Notes under the pieces: model-generated
Seen by the model: the letters and a program-made list of their open reading frames with translations, nothing else
Told to the model about the DNA's origin: nothing
Databases searched by the model: none
Source of the DNA: Margaritifera margaritifera
Taxonomy: Eukaryota > Mollusca > Bivalvia > Unionida > Margaritiferidae
Direction: 5' to 3'
Assembly: GCA_029931535.1 (NCBI GenBank)
Contig: JAQPZY010001418.1
Span: forward strand, 437,001-501,000
Length of the DNA stretch: 64,000 bases
Shown here: positions 9,020 through 22,579 of the stretch, piece after piece
How positions within the stretch are numbered: position 1 is the first letter of the stretch
Layout: each line of letters opens with the position of its first letter
Position numbers and translations under genes: made by a program

Positions 9020-10262
9020 TATTTGCAGACTTGAAGGTACGGAGTGGACAAGTGGACTGTGTTAGTACATCATATTGAAGGTACGGAGTGGTCAATTGGA
9101 TTGTGTTGTAGATGATATTGAAGGTACGGAGTGGACAAGTGGACTGCGTTAGTACACGATATTGATTGGTTTGGTTTGGTTTGGTGATTTACGGCACAGC
9201 AACACAAGTAGGTTATTTAGTGCCGAGGCAATTTTACTAAAGTGCCTTGCCCAAGGACACACCACCGTAGGATTCGAACCCGCACCCTTTCGGTCGTGAG
9301 TCCGGCACGCTAAACCACTGAACCACCACGGCTCCTCATGATATTGAAGGTAGAGAGTGGACAATTGGACTGTTTTAATGCATGATACTAAGGTACGGAG
9401 TAGACAATTGAACTCTGTAAGTGCATGATATTGAAGGTACGGAGTAGACAATTGAACTCTGTAAGTGCATGATATTGAAGGTACGGACTCTGTAAGTGCA
9501 TGATATTGAAGGTACGGAGTAGACAATTGAACTCTGTAAGTGCATGATACTAAGGTACGGAGTAAACAATTGAACTCTGTAAGTGCATGATATTGACGGT
9601 ACGGAGTAGACAATTGAACTCTGTAAGTGCATGATATTGAAGGTACGAACTCTGTAAGTGCATGATATTGAAGGTACGGACTCTGTAAGTGCATGATATT
9701 GAAGGTACGGACTCTGTAAGTGCATGATATTGAAGGTACGGAGTAGACAATTGAACTCTGTAAGTGCATGATATTGAAGGTACGGACTCTGTATGTGCAT
9801 GATATTGAAGGTACGGAGCAGACAATTGAACTCTGTAAGTGCATGATATTGAAGGTACGGACTCTGTAAGTGCATGATATTGAAGGTACGGACTCTGTAA
9901 GTGCATGATATTGAAGGTACGGAGTAGACAATTGAACTCTGTAAGTGCATGATATTTAAGGTACGGAGTAGACAATTGAACTCTGTAAGTGCATGATATT
10001 GAAGGTACAGAGTAGACAACTGAACTCTGTAAGTGCATGATATTGAAGGTACGGAGTAGACAATTGAACTCTGTAAGTGCATGATACTAAGGTACGAAAC
10101 AGACAACTGAACTCTGTAAGTGCAGGATATTAATGGTACGGAGTAGACAATTGAACTCTGTAAGTGCATGATACTAAGGTACGGAGTAGACAACTGAACT
10201 CTGTAAGTGCATGATATTGAAGGTACGGAGTAGACAATTGAACTCTGTAAGTGCATGATATG
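9020..10262. repeat. 44/31-bp minisatellite
   Basis: The full unit is 44 bases (GTGCATGATATTGAAGGTAC then GGAGTAGACAATTGAACTCT and GTAA). A short unit of 31 lacks 13 internal bases (GTAGACAATTGAA). Short units cluster at about 9480-9510, 9650-9725 and 9845-9910. A 'GATACTAAGG' variant occurs at several places. The first copies (9030-9160) are older and diverged. A SINE interrupts the array at 9166-9339. Minus-strand open frames of up to 293 codons come from the repetition. Confidence 0.95.
9166..9339 (-). mobile_element. tRNA-derived SINE inserted in the minisatellite
   Basis: On the minus strand it begins GGAGCCGTGGTGGTTCAGTG, with an A-box-like TGGTTCAGTGGTTTAGCG and a B box GGTTCGAATCC, then the block CCTTGGGCAAGGCACTTTA and a tail of CCAAA repeats. 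Such tRNA heads and TTGGGCAAGGCACTT-type bodies occur in SINEs of aquatic animals. The 8-base GATATTGA, part of the minisatellite unit, flanks it on both sides (9158-9165 and 9340-9347). The insertion therefore postdates the array there. Confidence 0.9.
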
Positions 10263-11656
<1,394 letters not shown>

Positions 11657-12034
11657 AAATGTCGCATAAATGATAGAAGTAACCCATCTTGTAAAGAGTG
11701 TTGTTCATGTCGCATAGCACATATAAGTAACCCATCTCGAAAAGAGTGTTCTTCGTGTCGCATTATTCATACCAGTAACCCATCTCGTGAAGAGCGTTCT
11801 TCATGTCGCATAAGACATAGAAGTAACCCATCTCGTGAAGAGCGTTCTTCATGTCGCATAATACATACCAGCAACCCATCTCGTAAAGAGTGTTGTTCAT
11901 GTCGCATAACACATACAAGTAACCCATCTCGAAAAGAGTGTTGTTCATGTCGCATAACACATACAAGTAACCCATCTCGAAAAGAGTGTTGTTCATGTCG
12001 CATAACACATACTAGCAACCCATCTCGTAAAGAG
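11657..12034. repeat. 48-bp minisatellite, about 8 copies
   Basis: The unit contains GTAACCCATCTCG, AAAGAGTGTTGTTCATGTCG and CATAACACATAC. Variants differ at a few bases (for example TTCTTCATG). The two minus-strand frames of about 80 codons are consequences of a unit divisible by three. Confidence 0.95.
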
Positions 12035-12157
12035 TGTTACATGAAATAATTTGAGTATATCTTCTTGCCAATATCGGATCTGTTTCTGTATATTGATGTA
12101 GATGTATATTGTATTATATAGGATTCGGTATTTCTGCGGGTTTATTTTTATATGGTA

Positions 12158-12160
<3 letters not shown>

Positions 12161-12244
<84 letters not shown>

Positions 12245-12286
12245 GGGATATATATATATATATAGATAATCATTTTCTGATAAAAT

Positions 12287-12334
<48 letters not shown>

Positions 12335-12438
12335 TGTATATATATATGGAGAGAGAAAGAATTACGAATATACACCAAATAGAGCGGAAAGTGCTATCTC
12401 TGGATTCTAAAGGAGAATGCTTGATAACATTAACATAA

Positions 12439-12513
<75 letters not shown>

Positions 12514-12516
12514 CAT
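12161..12516. repeat. Cluster of (TA)n and (GA)n microsatellites
   Basis: (TA)n at 12161-12210 passes into (GA)n at 12211-12238, followed by further (TA)n at about 12249-12264, 12289-12331 and 12444-12516, separated by short unique pieces. The second and third are preceded by the word GGGATATATA. Confidence 0.97.
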
Positions 12517-14949
12517 AATCTGAAAAAATGAGTTCTCTAGGGATCCAGTACATCTGGAAAGACTGTTAGTTACTGTTATATATCATGTGATATAGTTCTT
12601 TAGGTGGAAATTTACATGACAGAGAGATGTATGCAGAACTTATGGGCGGAAGACGTTCGTCGTTAAGGCAAATTTGTATCTCAAGTATTTTCTACGGATT
12701 ACCTTCATTTGTGTACTAAAAGATGAGTTTTTTGTGTCCCAATTGCCTCTTTCATCGCTACCAGTGTATTGCATCTTTATAATCAATATTTGTCATGTTT
12801 TCTGTCTTTATGTTTGTCTGAATTTGTGTCATTCATTATGCACTTGTTTACTCATTATTTTCTCTTTGTGAATCCTCTTCCAGTTTGTCTGCCTGTTTAC
12901 CTTCTTGCATGACACCATGTTTGTATTTCCATTTGTTTGACAGTTTTATTACCATTCCATCTAGATTCCAGAGCATATTGTTTAATTTACATTGATCTAT
13001 ACTATTCCCTCGGGTTCTTATTGATTTCGACTTTTTCAAAACAGGCCGCAAGAAATAATTGAAGAGTAATAAATAACATAAGCAACCAGAAGTAACGGAA
13101 AGATCTGACGTCTCTCATTTCCGTTTTCCTGATTAACTCGATTTAAAGAAAATTCCATATTACCGTAAATACCATGAACACCATCACATATTGTATAGGG
13201 TGTCAGAAAACACTAAAGACACACCCTGATGACAAAACGGAAGATGTATCGTTGACTGAGCTTTGTTTGATACCGAATCTGTGTTTCTAGACAGCCCTCA
13301 TAAAGTCCCAAGTCCTTAACTGATAAAAAAACACGAAATGCCCACGGTAGTGTTTTTTAAACTAATTTGCAACACATACCATTTGTTTGGGGAACTTTGA
13401 CATTTATAGCATAGTAAAATGACTTATTGAATACTTGCATTGGATGAGGTAGATTTGACGTAAGATTGTGTGTACATTTTCTTCCTGGATCGTACCCACA
13501 ATATAATAAAGACAACGACGGACATCAGCCATCTTTGCTTCCCTGCGGTAAAGATATCCCGATAGAATATTCCCCTACAGGGTGTTGCTTGCAATTTTTC
13601 TGGGATAAATCCAGCGAGTATACTTTGCTCTAATAGCTCGTTCCTCACATTAAACAATATCATCGGCTGCAAAATGCACTGCCTGAGAACAGAGAGACGG
13701 GAACGTAAATTTATAGCTGCATAAATTCCCTTTTTCTCACAGGACAAAAAATGTGCTTCAAAATATGAACTACAAATAGTGCATAATTTTGACCAATGAG
13801 AGCAATGCATTTCATTCAGTGTAAACGCGGCGCTTACCTCCTGTAAATATCCATTTCCCCTTTCTCTGTTCTCGGGTGATGTGTCGTTTTATGGTGGCAT
13901 TTTGCAATAAAAGCTGATCAAATTTTGCAATACACGACAGGAGCTATTAAAGTGATGCATACTCTTTTGATTTATCACAGGAAGAAAAAAAACAACAACG
14001 ATGTCGAAGGTATAAAATGTCGCCGGTTTAACTCTACTCTGGTAAGTAAAGGTGGTGGATATCCGTCCTTGTTTTCATTTTATAGGGTGTAAACATTGTT
14101 TTTTACAGAATGTAGACACTATGTAACGTCAAGCTCCTTTGTGTAGGTCTCGGTTGCAGTTTATATTATTGCCACATATGATGTTATTATACATTGCAAG
14201 GTTATTGTAACAAGTTTGCGACTCAGTTTTCCTCTCCGTGACATTCATTGGAGCATTTAAGCAAAGGGGAAAACAACACATTCAGAGAGAGAGAGAGAGA
14301 GAGAGAGCGATCTTGGTGTGTGGCAGTAGTCGATAATTTACATCATTTTTACAAATAGCAATGACGAGATTATATGGAGAAATATAGCTAAAACATATAA
14401 AAATCAAGGATGAAAGTAATTTAATGACTTTGTAATCTTTTATTTGCTATCAAGCGTGTAAGTTTCTTCTTGTATCAGAGAAGCTTTTAAGTTGTATAAG
14501 AATCTCTATTGATCAATAGACTCGTCATATCTAACAACATTTATGTTCAGGGCTAGAGACTCGGGCACAATATATGTCTTGAACCATTAAAGAGCCTACA
14601 ATTAAACAAGATATTATGGTAATATTCAATTCGAAAGAGACAGAAATAAACCAAAAGAATCAACTGTTAACTTTGCAGGAAATAATTAGTATATTATAGG
14701 GTAATTTATTTATTGGCTTGATGTAGTTAATGGTACAGAATGTATCGAACGTTTTTGTATGACGTCACAGGCCTGTATGCTTTCTTCTCTCGAAATTGCT
14801 CTACCATCATTCCGGTCACTTTCCCATAATGGAGGTATTGTACGGAGGAAATTGATTTTATGAAATATTAAATTATTCAAAATCTGTTTAAGTATATATA
14901 AGAAGAAATTAATACAAGATTAATATTAGCTTTGCAGCTTACGTTCAAC
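12517..14949. other. No certain gene; one 128-codon minus-strand ORF
   Basis: Mostly AT-rich. The minus-strand frame at 13424-13810 holds 128 codons with a hydrophobic stretch (WLMSVVVFIILWV) near its end and is preceded by a donor-like GAG|GTAAGC at about 13837, which argues against a simple coding exon. A donor-like CTG|GTAAGT lies on the plus strand at about 14039. A short (GA)n is at 14284-14307. I see no recognisable protein family. Confidence 0.4.
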
Positions 14950-16160
14950 TATAAAATGAAATAGGTAAAATCCAGTAGCAATCAAAGCTGGCTTGACATC
15001 ATATTTGTGTTCTTAATGACGTCGCGTGACGTCAAGGAGTTGTGACGTATTGTATCTTGAGCGCGTTTTTTACTTATGTATAGTAATGTTCTGAATTTAA
15101 AGAAATATTTAAAGATTTTGTCGTTGAAGTTAAAATAAGTGTACATATCTTAGAGGTTTTTAAAGGTGAAAATGTGGCTTTTTGTGAGTTTATCAACCAT
15201 TGTTTGCTATTTCCATTACACGTTGAATGACTCGGTCTTTTCCGCCCGGCGCAGGACAATTTTGAAATATACTTCAGTAATCTGCATACATGTGTAAAAT
15301 TGTTTAAAGAGAAACCCTTCAATAGATTCTTAAGAACATTATTTAAGTATATGATCTGGTCCTTACTTCAAAATAAGGTCAGTAATTTGATGAGTTCATA
15401 AAGGATAAAGACCAAGTTTACACCTCGATCGAATGAGAGATTACCTCAAAATACGTGGATATAAAATCTGTACAGTAAGTCCCCTGACCAAGAAAATAAT
15501 CTATAATGAACGTTGCGAGCACTTACTCGTGTTTCTTCAATGTTTTCCGTAATGGAACATGCGCAAAAAAACGGAAGATAATGGCGGAGACCATGCTTCC
15601 GATGCTACTGTTTCAAACTGCAAGGGCTGTGGTTTTGACATGCCTTGTTTTACACATTCACGATGCATAAAAAATCTCGATATTACAAATTGTAATTTCT
15701 GTCAATGACAGTAATGCTAAGGAAGACCGACTCCTAAGGATGACAGACACCTATTTATATCGAAGGTAAATCTGACTGGAACTAAAAACTATCTGTAGTT
15801 GATCGTCGAAAGCGAAGCAAGAAAATGTTGAGATGGACAGTTGAGTAATTGTAGTTCCTTAGAATTCTGAAATAAAGAATTTTTCGTCATGGGTTAGAGA
15901 TGGTCAGTCCTAGAGTTTACCATGAATGAGAACGAAGATTAAAACGGTAAAGTGCATCAGTGAGTGTTAAACCCATAAATGTAATAAAATTCCGTAACCG
16001 TAATAGCAGTGCGCGTTATCAAACTTTTAACAGTGAATGTAGCAAAAGTAACATGAAATAGGCAAAGCCCACGACAAACAAAAATGACTGGTTTCTCGTC
16101 ACGTCACTGACAAGTGTGCGTTCTTAGCCCTAGCAAATAAAACTATACCACATTGCACGA
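14950..16160 (+). repeat. Dispersed repeat module 1, uninterrupted copy
   Basis: Aligns with the reverse complement of 6535-5901 and 1537-1005. It is the empty-site version of the copy broken by the Polinton-like element. It contains several CRE-like GACGTCA/TGACGT words around 15017-15045. No protein motif was recognised. Its right limit coincides with the left limit of module 2. Confidence 0.85.
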
Positions 16161-17450
16161 TATATAGAGGATATCTACGTTTTTTTAGTAGATATAAGGA
16201 AATATTACACGAATTAATTGGAAACATTATATTGTCACGAGTGGCTGTTTCCACTTCACCAGTGAAATATTTCCTTATATCTCCTCCAAAAACGTAGATT
16301 TCCTTTTTATTATAAATTTTTAAGGCAAACACCTTCGATTTGCGTGGATTTGTTTCTCTAGTATGTGTCAATGCGATTAACGGCTGCATTACTATACCGA
16401 TAAAAAGAAGTTCCGAAATTGTACAATAATTTTAGGACAGCGACTTTTTACAAGTTTAGATTGTACATATAATCCTTCAAAATTGTGTATTTTGTCAAAT
16501 TAATGAATGTTTCCATGCGAAAAGGAAGTGATTTTTTTTCGTTAACATAGTTCTTTTGCGGATTGATACATGAACATTGCTGGGGTGGGACTGCTATATC
16601 AACATGACAGAACGCTCCAACAGACTTCATAGCATAACATCATTAAACAACAAATTTTCATGATTGTGAGTTTACTTGTAAGGATTCTGGCTGCTACTTT
16701 TTTATTTTAGCATTTAGACGTGAATTTTTTGTGTTGGTAGGATTACAGTCTATTTCGGTAACAGAATCTGCACCCGAATTTCGATTGTAACGTAATTTCG
16801 GTTTGCAGTCGACACTAATCCATGTCTGATTTCTCCATCGTTTTCAGACATGATTATGATAGTGATGACAGTTACAGTCGCTACTTAAACAATTTTATTA
16901 CTATATGTAATCAAGATTTGTTTTCTTGAAAATGTGTGCCATTTGTCGTTGAATGTAACAGGTATACGATACAGTATGGGTGACACAGAATCTCGAATAG
17001 CAACCGGTTATGTAAGTTCAGTCACTGACAGTTTGCATGATTCATGTGGAAAACTAATTATAAATAGTTAATGCTTGAAGCCCGCTTTTTGTTGTTTGGA
17101 GTTCATTTTTATGCATTCTTGACGGCGCCTTTTCATTGATTGCATAAAACGTATACTAGAGGGTCAACAGTCTTTACACATTTGAAGATCTATTCATCCT
17201 GATGGGGAGAAAGAGAGGAAGGGTTGGAGAGACAGACAGACGGACAGACAGAGACAGACAGACAGAAGAAAAAGAAGAAGAAAAAATAAAATAGGCTTAA
17301 ATATGGAATTATAGGTCTGAAGAACATACATAAGGGCAGATATACTTCCTAAAGGGAAAAAGAAAGTAGTTCCAAAAGTGATATCGCCACTGTGGGGATA
17401 AAAGTGGTATATTTCAGTATCTCATTATGAAATATATCATAAATTGCCTT
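16161..17450 (+). repeat. Dispersed repeat module 2, first copy
   Basis: Aligns along its length with 59258-60445 on the same strand. Shared words include GATTAACGGCTGC, AAGAAGTTCCGAAATT, TTTTAGGACAGCGAC, TTTTGTCAAATTAATGA and AGTAGTTCCAAAAGTGATAT. The copy starts with a long inverted repeat and includes a GACAGACA-rich patch near 17220-17272. No coding capacity is visible, so it is probably a non-autonomous element or part of one. Confidence 0.85.
16168..16312. repeat. Inverted repeat at the start of module 2
   Basis: GGATATCTACG...AGATATAAGGAAATATT at about 16173-16210 pairs with AATATTTCCTTATATCT...AAACGTAGAT at about 16267-16303. The copy at 59271-59402 keeps the same foldback. Confidence 0.75.
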
Positions 17451-18042
17451 AAATTGTTTTATATTTTACATTTTATTGTTGTTTTGTTTTTGTTTTTTTT
17501 TTGTAAACTAAAATATGTTTATTTAAATAAATATTTTGGTTTGATAAAATAAATTCAAATAAATAAGCATTTTCTTTATTCCAAACTATGTGACTTGGTT
17601 TGTCACGAGGTACACAATATGTGTTAGTGAAAGAATATAAATCGCAATTAGTTTAAATATTTGGAGATCTTCGGCTTTTTCTCCAACTCACAACCCTATT
17701 CTATTTGTTCTATTAATAAAAGTAATCATAAGAACTAGCTCTGAGAGCGGCGCAAAATCAATAAATAAATTACTTAATAAAGAAATGTAATGATTCACCT
17801 AACATTAAATGCAATAAACATCACATTTATCAGTATGTTCTTTCATTAACAAACAATAGAATCGTAAAATCTAAAACATATATATTCAGAGGTTAGAGCC
17901 TTTGGAACAATGCACGTCGTGTAGCACGAACAACCTACGCTTCAAAAAGAAATGATTTACATTTTTTATTAGAGACTACAATCAAGCAAGAGTAATTAGC
18001 TGTTAAGGTAATGGAATTAAGTCTCAGTAGAGATTATAGAAC
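17451..18042. other. No gene seen
   Basis: Very AT-rich, with AAATAAAT-type stretches. No motif or repeat array. Confidence 0.5.
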
Positions 18043-18173
<131 letters not shown>

Positions 18174-18203
18174 ATGTCGTCATAGGCTTGCAAAATTACT
18201 TCA

Positions 18204-18369
18204 TTCGAAATAACTGTCCGCACTCTATTACATAAATGGAAGTAATTACATTTATGGTTAATAACTGTCCACACTCTATTACATAAATGGAAGTAATCAC
18301 ATTTATGGTTAATAACTGTCCATACTCTATTACACAAATAGAAGCAATGACATTTATGGTTAAAAACTG
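18204..18369. repeat. 51-bp minisatellite, about 3 copies
   Basis: The unit contains TAACTGTCCACACTCTATTA, then CATAAATGGAAGTAATCACA and TTTATGGTTAA. Confidence 0.93.
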
Positions 18370-20495
18370 TGTTACGACTCCATGGTCTAAGAAAAATGTA
18401 ACAGAAAGAAAGTGAAACCAACAAATCAAGAAAAAATTAACAAGTAATTTATTTCTAGATAATTAAAATGAAAATCAAAAGACACTTACAGTAACGTGAA
18501 TTAAAATCCAAACAATCCAATAATCCTAAGTGTCCTAACCGCAAGTCCTAAATATAGAATGTTACGAATGAATTTCAGTATTCTTGAATGTGCTCATGTG
18601 CCAATAGCCTTTAATGTCCTGATTTGCCAGTAGTCTTTAATGTGTTGATGTGTCAACATGAAGTACTCCAGAATATCTTTGAATAAGTTCACATAAATCC
18701 CAAAATCATCAATTCAAAATCCAAAATCCAAAAGTATATGAGCACTTTTATAATCAAATGAATATTCTAAATAATTCCACTCTCTGAATTTGGAATGATT
18801 TTTCACAACTGTAATGACTTTTTAAAGACTGATGGTAAGGTTGAAACTGAAAAACTGTCCACTAAACATGGTATATTTAAAGATAGGTCACATGACAGAA
18901 TGTTCTAAAAATGATATGGTGTATATGACTTTTAGCACACAACTCTAAAGGAAATTCTAGTTTTATCTGTAAACAATATCAACCCGAACCTCAAATTGAA
19001 TAAACAACTTGCTTACCAAAACCGTCCTTGAACTCAAATACTAAGTAAACAACCTATTTCAAGGACAATAGCTAAACATGTAAACCTTATAGATAACATT
19101 AAGGTTTGAGCAAATATTAAAGTCAAGAAACATATAATTTCCTAAAATATTTATATTATTATATAAAGATCATAAATAACAACTATATTACAACTTCACT
19201 TATTTACATTCTTTTACATTTTATTACAGTGTATTTCATTTACATAGTGGTTAAATATCTTGCAAAATAAATTGCTGGCCCATATTCCGCGGGCTTAGAT
19301 CATTGTCAGGAAATTAATTTCAAGGCACAAAGTTTGTTTTTTTTGTCACTTGTGTTTGCAAGAGTAGTGCTTCCCTTCTGCAAAACATTGATTACTGGAA
19401 TAAAATCTAATTTCCTAAAAAATTACATGAGTTTTACCATTACTACATAATAACCAGAGTTCAGATATATACCTTGAAGAAATACCATGCAATAACCGTT
19501 GCAGGGATTCATGTCCTAAAAGAGGTGAAATTAAACTTGAAAGCCGTGTAATCCTAGTTATGACAGATCAAGGATTCCACTTTAGTTAAACGTTTACTGC
19601 AAAAATCTAAATGATGTGATCATTGCATTTTTACGTCATCGATATGACGTCACTTGTCACCTAAGTGTATCTTAGCGCTATGAACTCTGGGAGAGATCTG
19701 AGATAAAATGACGTCCTTGCGACTTCTGTTCCTTTGTAAATAATGAAAGGAAAAAATGCTTACACAATTTTAATAATCGCAATAACAATCATATTTTTAT
19801 TTTTTTTTAAATAATTTTTTTTTATAAAAAGTAAACGAAAATGTCACGACACTTCGGGAAATATGTAACGATTAACGGTCTCTCATAAGCGGCAGCTTGC
19901 TTCTGTTTACTGAAGCTTGCTATGATCACAATACTTGTCATACTGAAAAATTATCTTTACCAACATGGCCTTTTTGTATTTCATAAAAGAAGTCTATGCT
20001 CTTCAAATTGTGAAATTGGATGAAATTTTAAATACTCATTTCAGTTTTGATTTTATGGACAATTAGTGACAGGGTACTGTTTCCCATGTTTTTCTTTACA
20101 ATTACTCTACCTTGTAGAGATATATTCAGATAATAGAAGTGCACATATTGCACACCAAACTAAACTTTTTAAAAAAGTCACTTTTGGATTGTTAGGACTC
20201 TTAGCCATTTAAAAAAAATCAAAAGCTAAATACTCCAACATGTCACAAGCTATCGCCCTTAATATTACGACTTTATGTAAGAAATTGAATTTTATGCTCA
20301 TAAAAATCAAGATTAGGATGGTAGCATTCTACAATTAGGTAAAACGTTCACTATTCAGCTTGTTAATTACGACAATGCATATCATAACTTATCAGTGCTG
20401 CCTTTTGACTTTCCATTTCACTGAATCGCCGTTTCAAGTTGGATTTTAAACTTTCCTGCAATTGAATCTAAACTATCTCTTGAGTAATGTGGAAA
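18370..20495. other. No gene recognised
   Basis: About 2.1 kb of AT-rich DNA without a long open frame. A TGTTACGACTCC word at 18371 resembles the start of some LTRs, but no matching end was found. Confidence 0.45.
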
Positions 20496-20616
20496 TAAAT
20501 ATGCTGATGGAAACCAAATAAAATACTGTTGGAAACCTAATAAATATACTGATGGAAACCACATAAAATACTGACGGAAACCAAATAAATATACTGATGG
20601 AAACCAAATAAAATAC
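20496..20616. repeat. Short tandem repeat of about 24 bp, 5 copies
   Basis: Copies of ACTGATGGAAACCAAATAAA with small length differences. Confidence 0.88.
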
Positions 20617-20851
20617 TTTCACAAAATTTTGAAATTTTAAAACGGTGGAGGGAATTTCTCAACATTATGTGCGATGGAATATTTATATTTTGTTATTTTC
20701 TTTCAAGTTGAAAATAAATCCCTTCTAGATCTCTGTAATCAGTCGCCTGGCAAGGTCTAAGGGCTTTTGCAATAAAACACTTTCAAGATTAAGGATAGAT
20801 CTCCAAGTATTATGTACGTAAACATTGATAGTATTCAGTTTCCTTGGATAT

Positions 20852-20950
20852 TGCATAATTAGACATCTCCTGCGATACTACTTAATTAGACATCTCTTGC
20901 GATACTACTTAATTAGACATATCTTGGGAAATCACATAATAAGACATTCT
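20852..20950. repeat. 27-bp tandem repeat, 3-4 copies
   Basis: Copies of TAATTAGACATCTCTTGCGA followed by TACTACT; the last copy is diverged. Confidence 0.88.
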
Positions 20951-21129
20951 GGGCTAAATAAAATGCAGCAGGGAATATTATCTTCATCAGAACGCAGTTA
21001 ACATAAGTTTTCAAATACCACGCTGCACACAAGCTTTTACCACCCACCCCCTCACCACATCAGTTTAATAGTTAGCCTCACGTGATAATTTTAAAACAAT
21101 ACAATTTAAATATAATACAGCATTAATCG

Positions 21130-22395
21130 GTTTTGTGTTACGTCTGATGTATTCCATAGGTGTTGTGTTAAGATTGCTGAATCCCATAGATTCCATGTTA
21201 AGTTTTATGCATTTCATAGGTTCTGTGCTAAGTCTGATGAATTCCCATAGATTCCATGTTAAGTCTGATGCATTTCATAAGTTCTGTGCTAAGTCTGATG
21301 TATTGCATAGGTTCTGTGTTAAGTCTGATGTATTTGCATTGGTTCTGCGTTAAGTCTGATGTATTGCGTAGGTTCTGTGTTAAGTCTGATGTATTGCATA
21401 GGTTCTGTGTTAAATCTGATGTATTGCATAGGTTTTGTGTTAAGTCTGATGTATTTGCATAGGTTCTGTGCTAAGTCTAATGTATCCCATAGGTTCTGTG
21501 CTAAGTCTGATGTATCCCATAGGCTCTGTGTTAAGTCTGATGTATTGCATAGGTTCTGTGTTACCTATGATGTGTTGCATAGGTTCTGTGTTAAGTCTGA
21601 TGTATCCCATAGGTTCTGTGCTAAATCTGATGTATCCCATAGGCTCTGTGTTAAGTCAGATATAGTCTGTAGGTTCTGTGCTAAATCTGATGTATTCCGT
21701 AGGTTCTGTGTTAAGTCTGATGCATTGCATAGGTTCTGTGTTAATTCTGATGTACTCCATAGGATCTCTCTTAAGACTGATGTAATGCGTAGATTCTGTG
21801 TTAAGTCTGATGTATTGCATAGGTTCTGTGTTAAGTCTGATGTATTCCGTAGGTTCTGTGTTAAGTCTGATGTATTGCATAGGTTCTGTGTTAAGTCTGA
21901 TATATTGCATAGATTCTGTGTTAAATCTGATGTATTGCATAGGTTCTGTGTTAATTCTGATGTATTGGATAGGTTCTGTGTTAAGTCTGATCTATTGCAT
22001 AGGTTCTGTGGTTAGTATGATGTGTTGCGTAGGTTCTGTGTTAAGTCTGATGTATCCCATATGTTCTGTGCTAAGTCTGATGTATCCCATAAGGTTCTGT
22101 GTTAAGTCTGATGTATTGCGTAGGTTCTGTGTTAAATCTGATGTATTCTGTAAGTTCTGTGTTAAGTCTGATGTATTGCATTCTCTGTTATGTCTGATGT
22201 ATTGCGTAGGTTCTGTGTTAAGTCTGATGTATTGCATAGGTTCTGTGTTAACTCTGATGTATTGCATAAGTTCTGTGTTAAGTTTGATGTATTGCATAGG
22301 TTCTGTGTTAATTCTGATGTATTGGATAGGTTCTGTGTTAAGTCTGATGTATTGCATAGGTTCTGTGTTACGTCTGATGTATTCCACAGATTTTT
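21130..22395. repeat. 30-bp minisatellite, about 42 copies
   Basis: The unit is TTCTGTGTTAAGTCTGATGT plus ATTGCATAGG. The main variants are ATTGCAT, ATCCCAT and ATTCCGT in the second part and occasional one-base length changes that move the reading frame. Open frames of up to 218 codons on both strands result from the 30-base period. The array ends about 65 bases before a candidate exon. Confidence 0.96.
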
Positions 22396-22459
22396 AATGC
22401 AATCCGTAGGTTCTTCCTCTTGTGTTATTACTCTAACTGATTGTTTTTATTTTCTTCAG

Positions 22460-22579
22460 TATCCTTGCTGCAAATTGTTACACAGCTGTGCAAAAGGAGG
22501 AGATATGTCAGATATAATGTTCCATAACCCACATGTTCACACGAAGGAAAAAAGCCCCGACTTTGACCACAGAGTCTAG
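22460..22579 (+). CDS. Candidate terminal coding exon, unknown protein
   Basis: A strong acceptor-like sequence (TTGTTTTTATTTTCTTCAG, ending at 22459) is followed by 39 open codons and TAG. The peptide begins YPCCKLLHSCAKGGDMSD and ends SPDFDHRV. It contains a CC..C cysteine pattern and is polar, unlike the AT-driven peptides nearby. If real, it is the last exon of a plus-strand gene whose earlier exons lie upstream, with the 30-bp array in its intron. The frame also runs back through the acceptor into the array, so translation alone does not prove the exon. No family was recognised. Confidence 0.4.
   Translation, partial: YPCCKLLHSCAKGGDMSDIMFHNPHVHTKEKSPDFDHRV

Noticed and set aside
9149..10256. 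Minus-strand frames of up to 293 codons
   Set aside because: Products of the 44/31-bp array; several frames are open at once and one runs through a SINE.
13424..13810. 128-codon minus-strand gene with a membrane segment
   Set aside because: No family, no acceptor at its start, and a donor-like site lies just upstream on the same strand; kept only as a remark.
18370..19300. LTR starting TGTTACGACTCC
   Set aside because: Only the short start word fits; no end, primer-binding site or second copy was found.
21135..22397. Long frames on both strands
   Set aside because: Products of the 30-bp array; both strands are open in the same stretch.
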